From positions 1 to 49,931 of the forward strand of contig SVFK01000017.1 of NCBI GenBank assembly GCA_015056915.1: a DNA stretch of 49,931 bases, read 5' to 3'. The notes under the pieces were generated by a model that ran no database searches, had not been told where the DNA came from, and saw only the letters and a program-made list of their open reading frames with translations. Position 1 is the first letter of the stretch. Each line of letters starts with the position of its first letter. A program made the translations under genes and the position numbers. The DNA is from Lachnospiraceae bacterium (GTDB lineage Bacteria > Bacillota > Clostridia > Lachnospirales > Lachnospiraceae). Positions 36,155 to 45,953 of this stretch are shown here, piece after piece.

Positions 36155-37042
36155 CTACTCAATTTCCTCATCATCCGCGACAATCGCAGTACCAATACCA
36201 TGATTGGTAAAAATCTCAAGAAGCAGGCAATGTGCTATTCTGCCGTCCAGAATATGTACGCGGTTTACACCGTTTTTGATAGCAGAGGTACAGTTATTCA
36301 GCTTGGGCAACATACCGCCACCGATAAAGCCGCTGCTAATCAACTCATCAGCCTTCTCGGCTGTAATTCTGGAAATAAAGGAGGATTTATCATTAATGTC
36401 TCTGTATAAGCCCTCAATATCGGTAAGAAATACCAGCTTATCTGCGCCTACCGCCTTTGCAATGGCACAAGCTGCATCATCCGCATTGATATTGTAAGTG
36501 GCAAAATTTTCATCCAATCCGATAGGAGCAATAATTGGCAGGAAATCATTCTCCAACAGGTCATAAATCACCTTAGGCTTGACATTGGTAATCTCTCCAA
36601 CAAAGCCGATATCCTGACCGTCGGAATATTTCTTCTCCACCTGCAACAGGTTGCCGTCCTTACCACTGATGCCCACAGCCTTGACACCCAGTTCCTCCAC
36701 CATAGTTACCAGTTGCTTGTTCACCTTATTCAGCACCATTTCGGCAATTTCCATGGTCTCTTCATCCGTTACACGTAAACCGTTGATAAATTTGGCTTCC
36801 TTGCCTACCTTACCTACCCAACGGCTGATTTCCTTGCCGCCGCCATGCACAATAATGGGCTTAAAGCCTACCAGCTTCAACAGCGTTACATCCTTAATAA
36901 CATTTCTCTGCAATTCCTCATTGCTCATAGCGCTTCCGCCATATTTTACAACGATAATTTTGCGGTTGAATTTCTGAATATATGGAAGGGCTTCTATCAG
37001 CACCTCCGCCTTTTTCAATAACTTTTCCATATCCTTTTCCAT
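36155..37042 (-). CDS. argB: Acetylglutamate kinase
   Basis: 295 aa. Phosphorylates N-acetylglutamate, the usual control point for arginine feedback. VVKYGGSAM (near 30), [12 protein letters not shown] and the nucleotide-binding FLTDIEGLY and GGGMLPKL segments are present. The N-terminal helix of about 25 residues resembles arginine-sensitive hexameric forms, so feedback inhibition is plausible. GAGG with right spacing selects the ATG at 37042 over an upstream GTG at 37054. Confidence 0.96.
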   Translation of the reverse strand: MEKDMEKLLKKAEVLIEALPYIQKFNRKIIVVKYGGSAMSNEELQRNVIKDVTLLKLVGFKPIIVHGGGKEISRWVGKVGKEAKFINGLRVTDEETMEIAEMVLNKVNKQLVTMVEELGVKAVGISGKDGNLLQVEKKYSDGQDIGFVGEITNVKPKVIYDLLENDFLPIIAPIGLDENFATYNINADDAACAIAKAVGADKLVFLTDIEGLYRDINDKSSFISRITAEKADELISSGFIGGGMLPKLNNCTSAIKNGVNRVHILDGRIAHCLLLEIFTNHGIGTAIVADDEEIE

Positions 37043-37063
37043 GGTTTTCCTCACTTTCCTATC

Positions 37064-38287
37064 TTAAGAGCGATAGTCCGCATTAATCTTTACATAGTCA
37101 TAGCTCAAATCGCAGCCCCAGGCGGTTGCCTCAGCATCGCCCATGTGCATATCAACCAGAACAGTTACTTCCGGGTCGGAAAGAATCTTGGTAGCTTCCT
37201 CTTCGCTGTAGTCGCATGCCACTCCGTTACCGAAAATATGAATCTGACCACTCTGACTGCAGAAATACAAATCAACATTTTCCGGGTCAAACTGTGCACC
37301 TGAATAACCCAGTGCGCACAAGATACGTCCCCAGTTTGCATCATGACCAAAAATAGCCGCCTTGGTCAGGGAAGAGCAGATAACGGATTTGGCCAATGTT
37401 CTGGCATCTTCCTTGGTAGCTGCACCCACAACCTTAGTCTCAAATAAAGCGGTAGCACCTTCCCCGTCTCCTGCCATTTTCTTGGCGAGATAGGTGGTGA
37501 TAAAATGGAGTGCTTCACAGAACGCATCATAATCCGCACCCTCAGCAGTAATTTCAGCATTGTCTGCCAAACCGTTTGCCATCACCAGCAGAGTATCATT
37601 GGTAGAGGTGTCTCCATCCACCGAAATCATATTAAAGGAATCTACTACATCAGCACTAACTGCCTTCTGTAGCATCTCCTTGGAAATATTCGCATCAGTG
37701 GTAACAAAACCTAACATGGTACACATATTGGGATGAATCATACCGGAGCCCTTGCACATACCGCCCAGCGTTACGGTCTTACCACCTATTTCTACTTGAA
37801 CAGCCACTTCTTTATGTACGGTATCGGTAGTCATAATCGCCTTTGCCGCATCCAGACCCGCCTCAAGAGTGGGCTGCTTTGCTGCAACCAGTTTCTCAAT
37901 ACCTGCATTGATTCTGTCAACAGGAAGCTGCATACCGATAACTCCGGTAGATGCCACCAACACTGCATTCTCAGGAACACCCAATAAACCTCCTGCGCAC
38001 TTAGCCTCCGCCTTACAGCAATCCAAGCCCTGCTTGCCGGTACATGCATTTGCTATGCCGGAATTCACTACAACTGCCTGCACAAAAGGAGCTGTCTCCA
38101 CCAGATTTTTATCCCAAAGTACGGGAGCTGCCTTTACCACATTGGTAGTAAAAGTGCCTGCCACCTTACAGGGTGCCGTACTGTAAATCAACGCCATATC
38201 CTTCCGATTCTGATATTTAATGGCAGCCTCCACGCCTGCTGCCTCATAGCCCTTTGCTGCGGTTACACCGCCTGCTATCTGTTTCAT
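37064..38287 (-). CDS. argJ: Glutamate N-acetyltransferase / amino-acid acetyltransferase
   Basis: 407 aa. ArgJ recycles the acetyl group from N-acetylornithine to glutamate and in bifunctional forms also uses acetyl-CoA. The precursor cleaves itself at the conserved Thr in KGSGMIHPNMCTMLGF. SVDGDTSTNDT and the C-terminal DLSYDYVKINADYRS end are typical. AGAGGAG precedes the ATG. With no argA or argE in this run, it supports the cyclic pathway. Confidence 0.96.
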   Translation of the reverse strand: MKQIAGGVTAAKGYEAAGVEAAIKYQNRKDMALIYSTAPCKVAGTFTTNVVKAAPVLWDKNLVETAPFVQAVVVNSGIANACTGKQGLDCCKAEAKCAGGLLGVPENAVLVASTGVIGMQLPVDRINAGIEKLVAAKQPTLEAGLDAAKAIMTTDTVHKEVAVQVEIGGKTVTLGGMCKGSGMIHPNMCTMLGFVTTDANISKEMLQKAVSADVVDSFNMISVDGDTSTNDTLLVMANGLADNAEITAEGADYDAFCEALHFITTYLAKKMAGDGEGATALFETKVVGAATKEDARTLAKSVICSSLTKAAIFGHDANWGRILCALGYSGAQFDPENVDLYFCSQSGQIHIFGNGVACDYSEEEATKILSDPEVTVLVDMHMGDAEATAWGCDLSYDYVKINADYRS

Positions 38288-38311
38288 GAGTTATCTCCTC
38301 TTTTCCATCTG

Positions 38312-38773
38312 TTATTGGTTAAAAGCCGTAATGTTTTCCTCATTCAGCGTAAAGTCATAATAATTCAAATCCTCGCGCTTTGTCCAACCGATGCAGCGCC
38401 AAAAGGCGTTGCCTACATCATTTTTGGTAAAGGCAATCAAGCTGACCTTGTTGATATTCTCCGCCTTCAGGGCATTCATACAATACACTACCATGGCCTT
38501 GCCGATACCAAGACGTCTGTAATCCTCTCTCACACACACATGATAGAGGCAGCCTCGTCTGCCGTCATGTCCGCACAGGATGCCGCCCACAATAGAGCCA
38601 TCCTCCCCCACAGCCACTACGCTGGTATCAGGATTTCTTTTCAAAAACTGCGCCACACCCTCTCTGGAATCATCAATGCTTCGAATTCCAAAGCCGTGAA
38701 TGGTCATCCACAGAGCACGAAGCCCATCATAATCCTCAACGGTCATTTTCTTAATGGTAAATTGCTTACTCAT
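38312..38773 (-). CDS. GNAT-family acetyltransferase within the arg operon
   Basis: 153 aa from the ATG at 38773 with an AAGGAAG site upstream. The acetyl-CoA-binding pattern VREDYRRLGIGKAMV is clear, preceded by the beta-4 strand GCLYHVCV, and the C-terminal NVGNAFWRCIGWTKRE-type segment fits GNAT enzymes. It lies between argC and argJ, 24 bases before argJ. Position raises the possibility that it makes N-acetylglutamate, but many GNATs act on other substrates. Confidence 0.82.
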   Translation of the reverse strand: MSKQFTIKKMTVEDYDGLRALWMTIHGFGIRSIDDSREGVAQFLKRNPDTSVVAVGEDGSIVGGILCGHDGRRGCLYHVCVREDYRRLGIGKAMVVYCMNALKAENINKVSLIAFTKNDVGNAFWRCIGWTKREDLNYYDFTLNEENITAFNQ

Positions 38774-38804
38774 CTGTTCCAACTTCCTTTCTTGCGTTAT
38801 GTCA

Positions 38805-39863
38805 TTACGGGAAGCAAGGTACTAGCTGCAAGCCTTCACTTTCATCCAGTCCAAACAACAGATTCATATTCTGCACGGCCTGACCGGCTGCCCCTTTTAC
38901 CAGATTATCCAAAGCACCCATCATAATAATACGTCCGGTACGCTCATCAATCACAAAATTAATGTCCACGTAGTTACTGCCTTCTACCCATTTGGTCTCA
39001 GGACATACTCCCTTATCCAACACGCGGATAAATTTTTCATTCTGATAATATTTATCGTAAACCGCCTTAATCTCCTCATAGGTGGGCAGTGTTCCGTCAG
39101 CCTTCTTTTTCAGTGTTGCATATTCGGTAGCAAGAATACCTCTGTTCATAGGTACTAAATGAGGTGTGAAATTGATGGTCACCTGACAGTCGCCTGCATA
39201 GCCCAACTGTTCCTCGATTTCCGGCGTATGTCTATGACTTGCCACACCGTAAGCCTTTATATTTTCATTGACTTCACAGAAAAGATTCGGCAGCTTGGCA
39301 CCACGACCCGCACCGGAGGTTCCGGATTTGGCATCCACAATCAATGTATTGACATCAATCAGTCCTTCCTTCACCAGCGGATACGCTGTCAGAATCGAAC
39401 AGGTTGTATAGCAGCCCGGATTGGCAATCAGACGGGTCCGGTCTGTAATCTTATCTCTATTGATTTCACAAAGACCGTATACGGCTTCCTCAATAAACTG
39501 AGGGGACTTGTGTTCAATGCCGTACCACTTCTCATAAACGGCTACATCCTTAATGCGATAATCTGCGGACAAATCCACAATCTTCACCTTAGACAAAACA
39601 TCCTCAGTAAGCAATCCTGCCAAATACCCTTGCGGTGTTGCCGTAAAGATTACATCCACCTGCTCTGCCAGTTCCTGAATATTATCATCCTTGCAGACAT
39701 TCTCCACAATTTGGAACATATTCTGATATACCTCATAATATTTTTTATCTATGTAGCTTTTGGAACCGTACCAGACGATTTCTGCTTCTTTGTGATTCAT
39801 AAGAATACGCACCAGCTCTGCACCGGCGTAACCTGTCGCACCGATAATACCTACCTTAATCAT
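38805..39863 (-). CDS. argC: N-acetyl-gamma-glutamyl-phosphate reductase
   Basis: 352 aa from the ATG at 39863, with GAGGAG upstream. NADPH-dependent reduction of N-acetylglutamyl phosphate to the semialdehyde. GIIGATGYAGAELVR is the dinucleotide loop, NPGCYTT carries the catalytic Cys and HRHTPEIEEQLG the partner His. The longer frame from 39893 adds an unconserved basic stretch. First gene of the arginine operon. Confidence 0.96.
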   Translation of the reverse strand: MIKVGIIGATGYAGAELVRILMNHKEAEIVWYGSKSYIDKKYYEVYQNMFQIVENVCKDDNIQELAEQVDVIFTATPQGYLAGLLTEDVLSKVKIVDLSADYRIKDVAVYEKWYGIEHKSPQFIEEAVYGLCEINRDKITDRTRLIANPGCYTTCSILTAYPLVKEGLIDVNTLIVDAKSGTSGAGRGAKLPNLFCEVNENIKAYGVASHRHTPEIEEQLGYAGDCQVTINFTPHLVPMNRGILATEYATLKKKADGTLPTYEEIKAVYDKYYQNEKFIRVLDKGVCPETKWVEGSNYVDINFVIDERTGRIIMMGALDNLVKGAAGQAVQNMNLLFGLDESEGLQLVPCFP

Positions 39864-39931
39864 TCTTTTTCTCCTCGCATTGCACGCTATCATTTCGTTT
39901 TCTTTTCCAAATAATAACTGATTCTTTTGTA

Positions 39932-39959
39932 ATCATACCACTTTTTGCATAAATGTCCA
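39932..39959 (-). promoter_or_regulatory. argC promoter
   Basis: Minus strand TGGACA (39954-39959), 16 bases, TATGAT (39932-39937), about 70 bases before argC. Confidence 0.55.
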
Positions 39960-39969
39960 CTACTTTTTT

Positions 39970-40049
39970 AATTTTTATGCATTTTTCTTTTCTCTATATG
40001 TATTTTTATACATCAATACATTGTTTTATGCATTGTTTTTGCATATTGC
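39970..40049. promoter_or_regulatory. ArgR-type operator cluster at argC
   Basis: The stretch is AT-rich with several ARG-box-like sites. The best is ATGTATTTTTATACAT at 39998-40013, with perfect 6-bp arms. Others are TTTTTATGCATTTTT near 39973 and TTTTATGCATTGTTTTTGCA near 40025. Similar sites recur before argG. Confidence 0.55.
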
Positions 40050-40056
40050 TGCATAT

Positions 40057-40938
40057 CTATTCAATTTCTATCAATTCATATTCTCTGGAACCAATGTTCA
40101 ATGCCGCAGCTGCTTCAATTGTATGGATTCCGTTCCTGCTTTCTATACGCTTCAACAAATGCTTCTGTCCCGGGTCATCCGTTGCTGCATAGACAAGGTC
40201 AATACATGCTTGGTCAATCGCCACCGGATCCAAGGATACCAAAATACCGATATCCTTCATACACGGATCTTCCGCCACTGCACAGCAGTCACAATCTACG
40301 GACATGTTTTTCATTACATTAACATATACTATATTTCCTTTAAAATACTCTGTCACAGAAGAGGCTGCATCTGCCATAGACTCCAAAAAGGAATCATGGT
40401 CTGCCGTCCAAATCTTCTTTACGTCACCCGCTCCGTGAATATACGCTTTTCCGGTAGAGGATGCAATTCCTATGGAAAGCTGCTTTAATGCTCCGCCGTA
40501 GCCACCCATAGGATGTCCTTTAAAATGAGACAGCACCAGACAGGAATCATAATTGACCAAATTCTTACCTACATAATTTTTCCGAATGCGCTTGCCATTC
40601 GGAATATCCAGCTCCATATCAGGGCCTTCTGCATCCAGCAGATCCACCATAAAGTGACGGCTCCAGCCATGAACCTCCATGGTCTTCCTATGCTTCTCGG
40701 TAGTATTCCTCTCGCCTCTGTATGCAGTATTACACTCCACCACCGTTCCCTTTACGGCATCAATCACAGGCTTCCAAAAATTAGGTCTGAGAAAATTCTG
40801 ATTTCCCACCTCACCGGAATGGACCTTCACTGCCACCTTACCCGGCAATTCCTTCCCCAGCACCTGATATAATTCCAACACCTTCTCAGGTTCTATTGTT
40901 CTACAAAAGTACACGATTGGCTTTCTGTTGTTCTCCAT
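40057..40938 (-). CDS. DUF362-family protein
   Basis: 293 aa from the ATG at 40938, with GGAGGG 7 bases upstream. The family blocks are visible: VAVKVHSGEVGNQNFLRP, the SHFKGHPMGGYGGALKQLSIG segment, the Cys group DCDCCAVAEDPC and DIGILVSLDPVAIDQACIDL near the end. DUF362 proteins are thought to be metal or Fe-S associated, but their reaction is not established. It stands alone between the ArgR region and the ABC exporter genes. Confidence 0.82.
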   Translation of the reverse strand: MENNRKPIVYFCRTIEPEKVLELYQVLGKELPGKVAVKVHSGEVGNQNFLRPNFWKPVIDAVKGTVVECNTAYRGERNTTEKHRKTMEVHGWSRHFMVDLLDAEGPDMELDIPNGKRIRKNYVGKNLVNYDSCLVLSHFKGHPMGGYGGALKQLSIGIASSTGKAYIHGAGDVKKIWTADHDSFLESMADAASSVTEYFKGNIVYVNVMKNMSVDCDCCAVAEDPCMKDIGILVSLDPVAIDQACIDLVYAATDDPGQKHLLKRIESRNGIHTIEAAAALNIGSREYELIEIE

Positions 40939-41055
40939 AGCAATAACCCTCCATTGGTAAAAATCACTACACATATTATAATACAAATTTTACCACGCCT
41001 CAATAGCACATTCCGCATTTCTTCCCGGCGGCCGTTGCTCCCAGGTGCGGATAAA

Positions 41056-42624
41056 TTACATTCTGATTTTAAAGGTTCGTGGTGCCAAAAGGTAAATCAA
41101 AATACTTGCCACCACACAATACCCTGCGCAAAAAACAATTGTCATCACCCCAAACTGCAGGGTAGACAGCTTAATGTCCATAACGAACAGGCTGCCAAGG
41201 TATGTTAGTGATGTAACAATCTGATAGGTGGCGCTTTTGATTTCCGTTCCTGCATTATAGGGCTGTAGGAGATAGTATATGGTAAGGTTATGAACCGAGA
41301 AAAATATACTCATGCAGGGTATCGCCACAATAAGCACCAGATAATTCATTGATTGCAACGTGCCTCCCGAAACCCAAAGCAACGCAGCCAGTGACAGACC
41401 GATTACCACTGCCGGAAGCAGATTAATCTTAATCAGCTCCCACAAACGAAGCTGAAAGAGGCGTAATATGGATCTCGGCTGCTTATAGAATGAATAAGTC
41501 AGCAGACTGTGATCGCAATTAACAAACAACGCACGGGTAAAGCCCGGTCCCCGATTAATAGCGTACATCACAATTACAAAGGAGGGCAAAAATGTCAGAA
41601 TCACCTCGTTGGCTGTCGCCTTAGTGGATGGTTCCACATAAAAGGTCAGTATAAGTGTAAAAAACATTACAACACAGGTAATTGCAACCTTGATAGCGGA
41701 ATTCCAAAGGATTCTTTGATGCCGTTTGACAAATAGCTCGTTCAGATATTCAAATCCCGCGCGCTTGCTTACAATATTCGTACCGGTCGTGATAACATTT
41801 CTGCTTTGCTCTGTAATTGCCTGCATCACAATTTCCTTCTGACGTTCCGGGTCTACAAGAATCCTTCGATAGACTTCACGATAACGAGAAAAGCGCAGAA
41901 GCTTATTCACAGACATTATTCCTATGACAATACCAAGTATCATAAAACCGATGCTAACCGCTTCAGAAAGCACTATCCCCGCCAACGGCAGACCATAGGC
42001 AGCCGCCAACAGCACTATTATCGCAATCCACGATTTTACATCCTTGCCATTTTCACCGGGGGAAATGCCTGTTTTCTCATACCTACGCAATCGCCATGCA
42101 ACCACACTCGTTTTCATCCCTGCCACAAAAAAAGGAATCAGCAGACACTGTGTCACAGAAAGACCACTGCTTAAGCCGAACAACGTTCCCAGCACACCAA
42201 ATCCCAATAGAACCTTTAACATGGCATAACCGTAATTGACCAATGCATATTCTGCAGCATTCATGCGCATCAATATCACTGCATAATATTTGTCCCTGTC
42301 CGGCTCGAACATATAAACATTGACAAAGGAGCCAATCACAGTGAGACAAACAAGTATATGAAGAAAGCCCTCCCTGCCACGGGCCTCGGGTATCCCTTGT
42401 GCTATACCGAAGAATATCAAAAAGTAGAGCAATTTGCCACCAAATGCCAACACAACCTCCCATAATGCGGAGAGAATGTTTGCAAAAATTTTTAATTCCT
42501 TCACACTGTAAAGCGTCTCCGGAAACAGCTTGCCCAGTAACGGAATCTGCTTCAACGCATATAAGATGCTATTGACACGATAGGTATTTTTTAAAGCGAA
42601 AGAAATCTGCAACGTCTTATACAT
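41056..42624 (-). CDS. ABC transporter permease (multi-span)
   Basis: 522 aa with about ten to twelve hydrophobic segments spread from residue 50 to 515, and a basic cytoplasmic loop near 255-300. It matches no family I can name closely. Its start overlaps the end of the ATPase gene by 8 bases, the normal arrangement for a two-gene exporter. The ORF has a long N-terminal hydrophilic segment (1-40). The substrate is unknown. About 70 bases of upstream DUF362 boundary (40987-41055) show no feature. Confidence 0.75.
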   Translation of the reverse strand: MYKTLQISFALKNTYRVNSILYALKQIPLLGKLFPETLYSVKELKIFANILSALWEVVLAFGGKLLYFLIFFGIAQGIPEARGREGFLHILVCLTVIGSFVNVYMFEPDRDKYYAVILMRMNAAEYALVNYGYAMLKVLLGFGVLGTLFGLSSGLSVTQCLLIPFFVAGMKTSVVAWRLRRYEKTGISPGENGKDVKSWIAIIVLLAAAYGLPLAGIVLSEAVSIGFMILGIVIGIMSVNKLLRFSRYREVYRRILVDPERQKEIVMQAITEQSRNVITTGTNIVSKRAGFEYLNELFVKRHQRILWNSAIKVAITCVVMFFTLILTFYVEPSTKATANEVILTFLPSFVIVMYAINRGPGFTRALFVNCDHSLLTYSFYKQPRSILRLFQLRLWELIKINLLPAVVIGLSLAALLWVSGGTLQSMNYLVLIVAIPCMSIFFSVHNLTIYYLLQPYNAGTEIKSATYQIVTSLTYLGSLFVMDIKLSTLQFGVMTIVFCAGYCVVASILIYLLAPRTFKIRM

Positions 42625-43324
42625 TTCCTTCCTCCCTCAATGCCGCTATAATTTTTTCCTTAAATTCTTTTCCGCCCAAGTCTCTCCTGTCAATACGCTC
42701 CAGCACGCCACCATGAAGTAATACAATCTCATCACAGAGATCCAACGCCAAATCCATAATATGGGTAGAAAAGATAGTAATTCTGTCTTCCTTCATAGCG
42801 CGCAGCATCTGCTTCATCTCCTCTGCTACAACAACGTCCAGAGAGGTCAAAGGCTCATCCAACAACAAAACATTCGGCTCCGCCATCATGTTCACCAGCA
42901 TCTGCATTTTATTTTTCATACCGTGAGAATAGTCCTTTAACAGTCGGTCTCTGTCCTCCCTGCTTATATTCATAAAATCAAAATATTCATCTATGCTCTT
43001 TCTATTTCCAATTGATTTTTCATTAATATCCATGAAAAACTTGAGAAATTCTCGTCCCGTCAGGAATTCCGGCACTGTAGGCGTGGAGAGCACATAACCG
43101 ATATCCTCCGGTGTCACTTCTTTTTTTCTGCCACCTTCCTCCAGCCAGAAACCACCTCCATCCACCTTAATATCGCGATTCAGGCAGTTGAACAGTGTAG
43201 TCTTGCCGGCACCGTTTCTTCCCAGCAAACCATATATTCTTCCACTCTCAAAGGTAAAATCAATCCTCTTTAGTACCTCTTTTTTCTCATAACACTTGGA
43301 TAAATTTTCAATTACAAATTTCAC
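42617..43324 (-). CDS. ABC transporter ATP-binding protein
   Basis: 235 aa. Walker A GRNGAGKTT (about 36-44), Q-loop region, a degenerate signature YSHGMKNK, Walker B VLLLDEPLTSLD and the H-loop IFSTHIMDL are visible. It powers the permease encoded just downstream with overlapping ends. The usual LSGGQ is replaced by YSHGM, common in export-type ATPases of this class. Likely an exporter or self-protection transporter. Confidence 0.9.
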   Translation of the reverse strand: MKFVIENLSKCYEKKEVLKRIDFTFESGRIYGLLGRNGAGKTTLFNCLNRDIKVDGGGFWLEEGGRKKEVTPEDIGYVLSTPTVPEFLTGREFLKFFMDINEKSIGNRKSIDEYFDFMNISREDRDRLLKDYSHGMKNKMQMLVNMMAEPNVLLLDEPLTSLDVVVAEEMKQMLRAMKEDRITIFSTHIMDLALDLCDEIVLLHGGVLERIDRRDLGGKEFKEKIIAALREEGNV

Positions 43325-43510
43325 GATAATTATTTCTCCTTTACCACCGCTTTAAACTCCCGCCCATTATATCATTTTAAAGTGTTGCCGTAGTGCCTTT
43401 TTCTATTCTTAACAGTTCTTTTACACCCTGCTCTCATTCCTCCTTCTCTTTCCTATTTCTGCTCCAACTGCCATAAACAGATTATGAACCAAGACTTCAC
43501 ATTATCTCCT

Positions 43511-43603
43511 TTTGTGTATATTTATTCTTCTTTCCGCTTGTTTTATGCATATATGTGTGTATTTTATTCATTTTTATACATATCAGCGAATGTTTTATGC
43601 AAA
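43511..43603. promoter_or_regulatory. ArgR-type operator cluster before argG
   Basis: The 370-base gap between the exporter and argG holds several ARG-box-like sites: TGTATTTTATTCAT (43558-43571), ATTCATTTTTATACAT (43566-43581) and GAATGTTTTATGCA (43588-43601), with a further AT-rich site near 43514. They resemble the cluster at argC. Nothing else is recognised between 43325 and 43510. Confidence 0.55.
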
Positions 43604-43611
43604 TTTTGCGC

Positions 43612-43640
43612 TTGCTTTTCCCCTGATAATGTTGTATAGT
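43612..43640 (+). promoter_or_regulatory. argG promoter
   Basis: TTGCTT (43612-43617), 17 bases, TATAGT (43635-43640), just downstream of the ArgR-like sites and 57 bases before the argG ATG. Confidence 0.7.
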
Positions 43641-43697
43641 AATTTCAGATAAAAAAACAAACCTTAAATACATATTATTTTATGGAGGCATTTACTT

Positions 43698-44921
43698 ATG
43701 AAAGAAAAAGTAATTTTAGCGTATTCAGGTGGTCTGGATACCACAGCAATCATTCCCTGGTTGAAAGAAAACTTCGACTACGAAGTAGTTTGTGTCTGCA
43801 TCGACTGCGGTCAGGCAGAGGAATTGGACGGACTGGAAGAAAGAGCCAAATTCTGTGGCGCTTCCAAACTCTACATTGAAAATGTTATTGATGAATTCTG
43901 TGATGAATATGTAGTTCCCTGTGTACAGGCCAACGCTATTTACGAGAACAAATATCTGTTAGGCACTTCCATGGCAAGACCTCTGATTGCTAAGAGACTG
44001 GTAGAAATCGCTAGAAAAGAAGGTGCTACCGCTATCTGCCACGGTGCAACCGGTAAGGGTAACGATCAGATTCGTTTTGAGCTGGGCATCAAGGCTCTGG
44101 CTCCTGATCTCAAGATTATTGCAGCATGGAGAAGCGATAAATGGAACATGGACTCCCGTGAATCTGAGATTGAATATTGTAAAGCACATGGTATTGACCT
44201 TCCTTTCTCCGCAGATTCTTCCTACAGCCGTGACCGTAACATCTGGCACATCAGCCATGAAGGTCTGGAGCTGGAGGATCCTGCAAACGAGCCTAACTAT
44301 GATCACCTGTTAGTGCTGGGCGTTACTCCCGAGAAGGCTCCCGATGAGGGCGAATATGTAACCATGACCTTTGAGAAGGGTGTTCCCACCTCCGTAAACG
44401 GCAAGAAGATGAAGGTGTCCGACATCATCAGCACCTTAAATGAGTTGGGCGGCAAGCACGGTATCGGTATTATTGATATTGTTGAGAATCGTGTTGTAGG
44501 TATGAAATCCCGTGGCGTTTATGAGACTCCCGGCGGTACTATCCTTATGGAGGCACATCAGCAGCTGGAAGAGTTGATTCTTGACCGCGATACTTACGCA
44601 TTAAAGAAGGAAATGGGCAGCAAATTTGCAAGCCTTGTATACGAAGGCAAATGGTTCACTCCTCTTCGTGAAGCTGAGCAGGCATTTATTGAGAAAACTC
44701 AGGAATATGTTACCGGCGAAGTAAAATTCAAGCTCTACAAGGGTAATATTATTAAGGCAGGTACTACCTCTCCTTACTCTCTGTACAATGAGAGCATTGC
44801 ATCCTTTACTACAGGTGATTTGTATGACCACCATGATGCTGAAGGCTTTATCAACCTGTTCGGTTTATCCTGTAAGGTTCGTGCAATGAAGATGCAGGAG
44901 CAGGGCGAAGAGCTGCTGTAA
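43698..44921 (+). CDS. argG: Argininosuccinate synthase
   Basis: 407 aa. Joins citrulline and aspartate with [18 protein letters not shown] (P-loop), [12 protein letters not shown] and [15 protein letters not shown] are conserved family blocks. GGAGG stands about 12 bases upstream of the ATG. argH, its usual partner, is not downstream; a DUF1294 gene follows after 5 bases. The gene is codon-rich in highly used codons, in keeping with a well-expressed enzyme. Confidence 0.97.
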   Translation: MKEKVILAYSGGLDTTAIIPWLKENFDYEVVCVCIDCGQAEELDGLEERAKFCGASKLYIENVIDEFCDEYVVPCVQANAIYENKYLLGTSMARPLIAKRLVEIARKEGATAICHGATGKGNDQIRFELGIKALAPDLKIIAAWRSDKWNMDSRESEIEYCKAHGIDLPFSADSSYSRDRNIWHISHEGLELEDPANEPNYDHLLVLGVTPEKAPDEGEYVTMTFEKGVPTSVNGKKMKVSDIISTLNELGGKHGIGIIDIVENRVVGMKSRGVYETPGGTILMEAHQQLEELILDRDTYALKKEMGSKFASLVYEGKWFTPLREAEQAFIEKTQEYVTGEVKFKLYKGNIIKAGTTSPYSLYNESIASFTTGDLYDHHDAEGFINLFGLSCKVRAMKMQEQGEELL

Positions 44922-44926
44922 GCATT

Positions 44927-45205
44927 ATGATAAGTATCAGTATTTTTCATGTTTTATTAATTTGTTATGTGATATTGGTCAACATTGCCGGTTTTGTGAT
45001 GATGTGGTCCGATAAGAGACGCGCGATAAAGGGAGCCTGGCGGCTCTCTGAGGCCTCTCTTTTTGTGACTGCGGCAATCGGCGGAAGTATCGGTTGCATT
45101 GCCGGAATGCAGATTTTCCGACATAAGACAAAGCACTGGTATTTCAAGTATGGAATGCCTGCCATTTTATTGGTGCAGCTCGTACTAATTCTGGTGCTGA
45201 TTTAA
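44927..45205 (+). CDS. DUF1294-family membrane protein
   Basis: 92 aa with three hydrophobic segments (about 5-27, 43-60, 75-92) and the family's core WSDKRRAIKGAWRLSEASLF and GGSIGCIAGMQIFRHKTKHWYFKYG. Function unknown. The start codon follows argG by 5 bases and has no strong ribosome binding site, so translation may be coupled to argG. The LytTR gene follows after 16 bases. Confidence 0.85.
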   Translation: MISISIFHVLLICYVILVNIAGFVMMWSDKRRAIKGAWRLSEASLFVTAAIGGSIGCIAGMQIFRHKTKHWYFKYGMPAILLVQLVLILVLI

Positions 45206-45221
45206 AAAAGGTGGTGCTTTC

Positions 45222-45932
45222 ATGCATATTGCTATTTGCGATGACAACGTTGCTGACCGCAAACAGATGGAGCGACTGTTAAAAAGAGAATCCGATAAGC
45301 GGATGTCCACAACAGGAAATATTTATGCGGACTCCTTCGGTAATGTGGAAGCATTGCTTGCCAATCCCATGCAGTACAACGCCTTTTACATTGATATCTG
45401 TAAGACAGAGGGGGTCACCGGTACGGAGGTTGCAAACGCGCTAAACAAGAGAGAAGGCAATGCACTTATAGTCATGTGCTGCTCTGAAATCAATTACCGC
45501 CTGCAATCCTTTCCGGACAACGTCATTTTCCTAGACAAGCCTGTCAAAGCAGAGGAATTGAGTCAAAGTATCGATCTTGCCCTTTCCATGATGGCTAAGG
45601 CAGAGCCTTTGATTGAACTGCGTGAGACAACAGATACCTATTATGTAAGGGAAGCCGAGATTCTTTATGCGGTAGAGGATACTATTCATACCGTCATTGC
45701 ATTGGCTGACGGGCGACACATTCGCATCCCCACCTCTGCTCTCAATTTTTATGCTCAGGTGGAAAAGCATCCTGTTTTCATGGTTCCCTCGGAAAAGGTG
45801 GTTTTAAATTGCCGCCATATTTCCCAATTTGGTTTTCGCAAGATAACAATGTCAGATGGAACCGTTTTCAAAGTATCCGGAAAGCATATAACTTATGCAA
45901 AAGCAATAAATAAAGAGGTCTGCAGCCAATGA
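45222..45932 (+). CDS. LytTR-family response regulator
   Basis: 236 aa. Receiver domain (1-120) with the acidic pair DD at 8-9, candidate phospho-acceptor D58 and Lys106. The C-terminal LytTR DNA-binding domain spans about 128-235 (REAEILYAVEDTIHTVIAL, RHISQFGFRKI). Such regulators often control bacteriocin, quorum or wall genes. No histidine kinase is adjacent. AAAGGTGG precedes the ATG. It sits at the end of the argG run and is closed by a terminator. Confidence 0.85.
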   Translation: MHIAICDDNVADRKQMERLLKRESDKRMSTTGNIYADSFGNVEALLANPMQYNAFYIDICKTEGVTGTEVANALNKREGNALIVMCCSEINYRLQSFPDNVIFLDKPVKAEELSQSIDLALSMMAKAEPLIELRETTDTYYVREAEILYAVEDTIHTVIALADGRHIRIPTSALNFYAQVEKHPVFMVPSEKVVLNCRHISQFGFRKITMSDGTVFKVSGKHITYAKAINKEVCSQ

Positions 45933-45950
45933 TGCTGCAGACCTTCTTTT
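45917..45950. terminator. Bidirectional terminator
   Basis: GGTCTGCAGC pairs perfectly with GCTGCAGACC around a 7-base loop that contains the LytTR stop codon. Both flanks are T-rich in the respective directions, so it may end both the LytTR gene and the degV-type gene on the opposite strand. Confidence 0.85.
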
Positions 45951-45953
45951 CTT

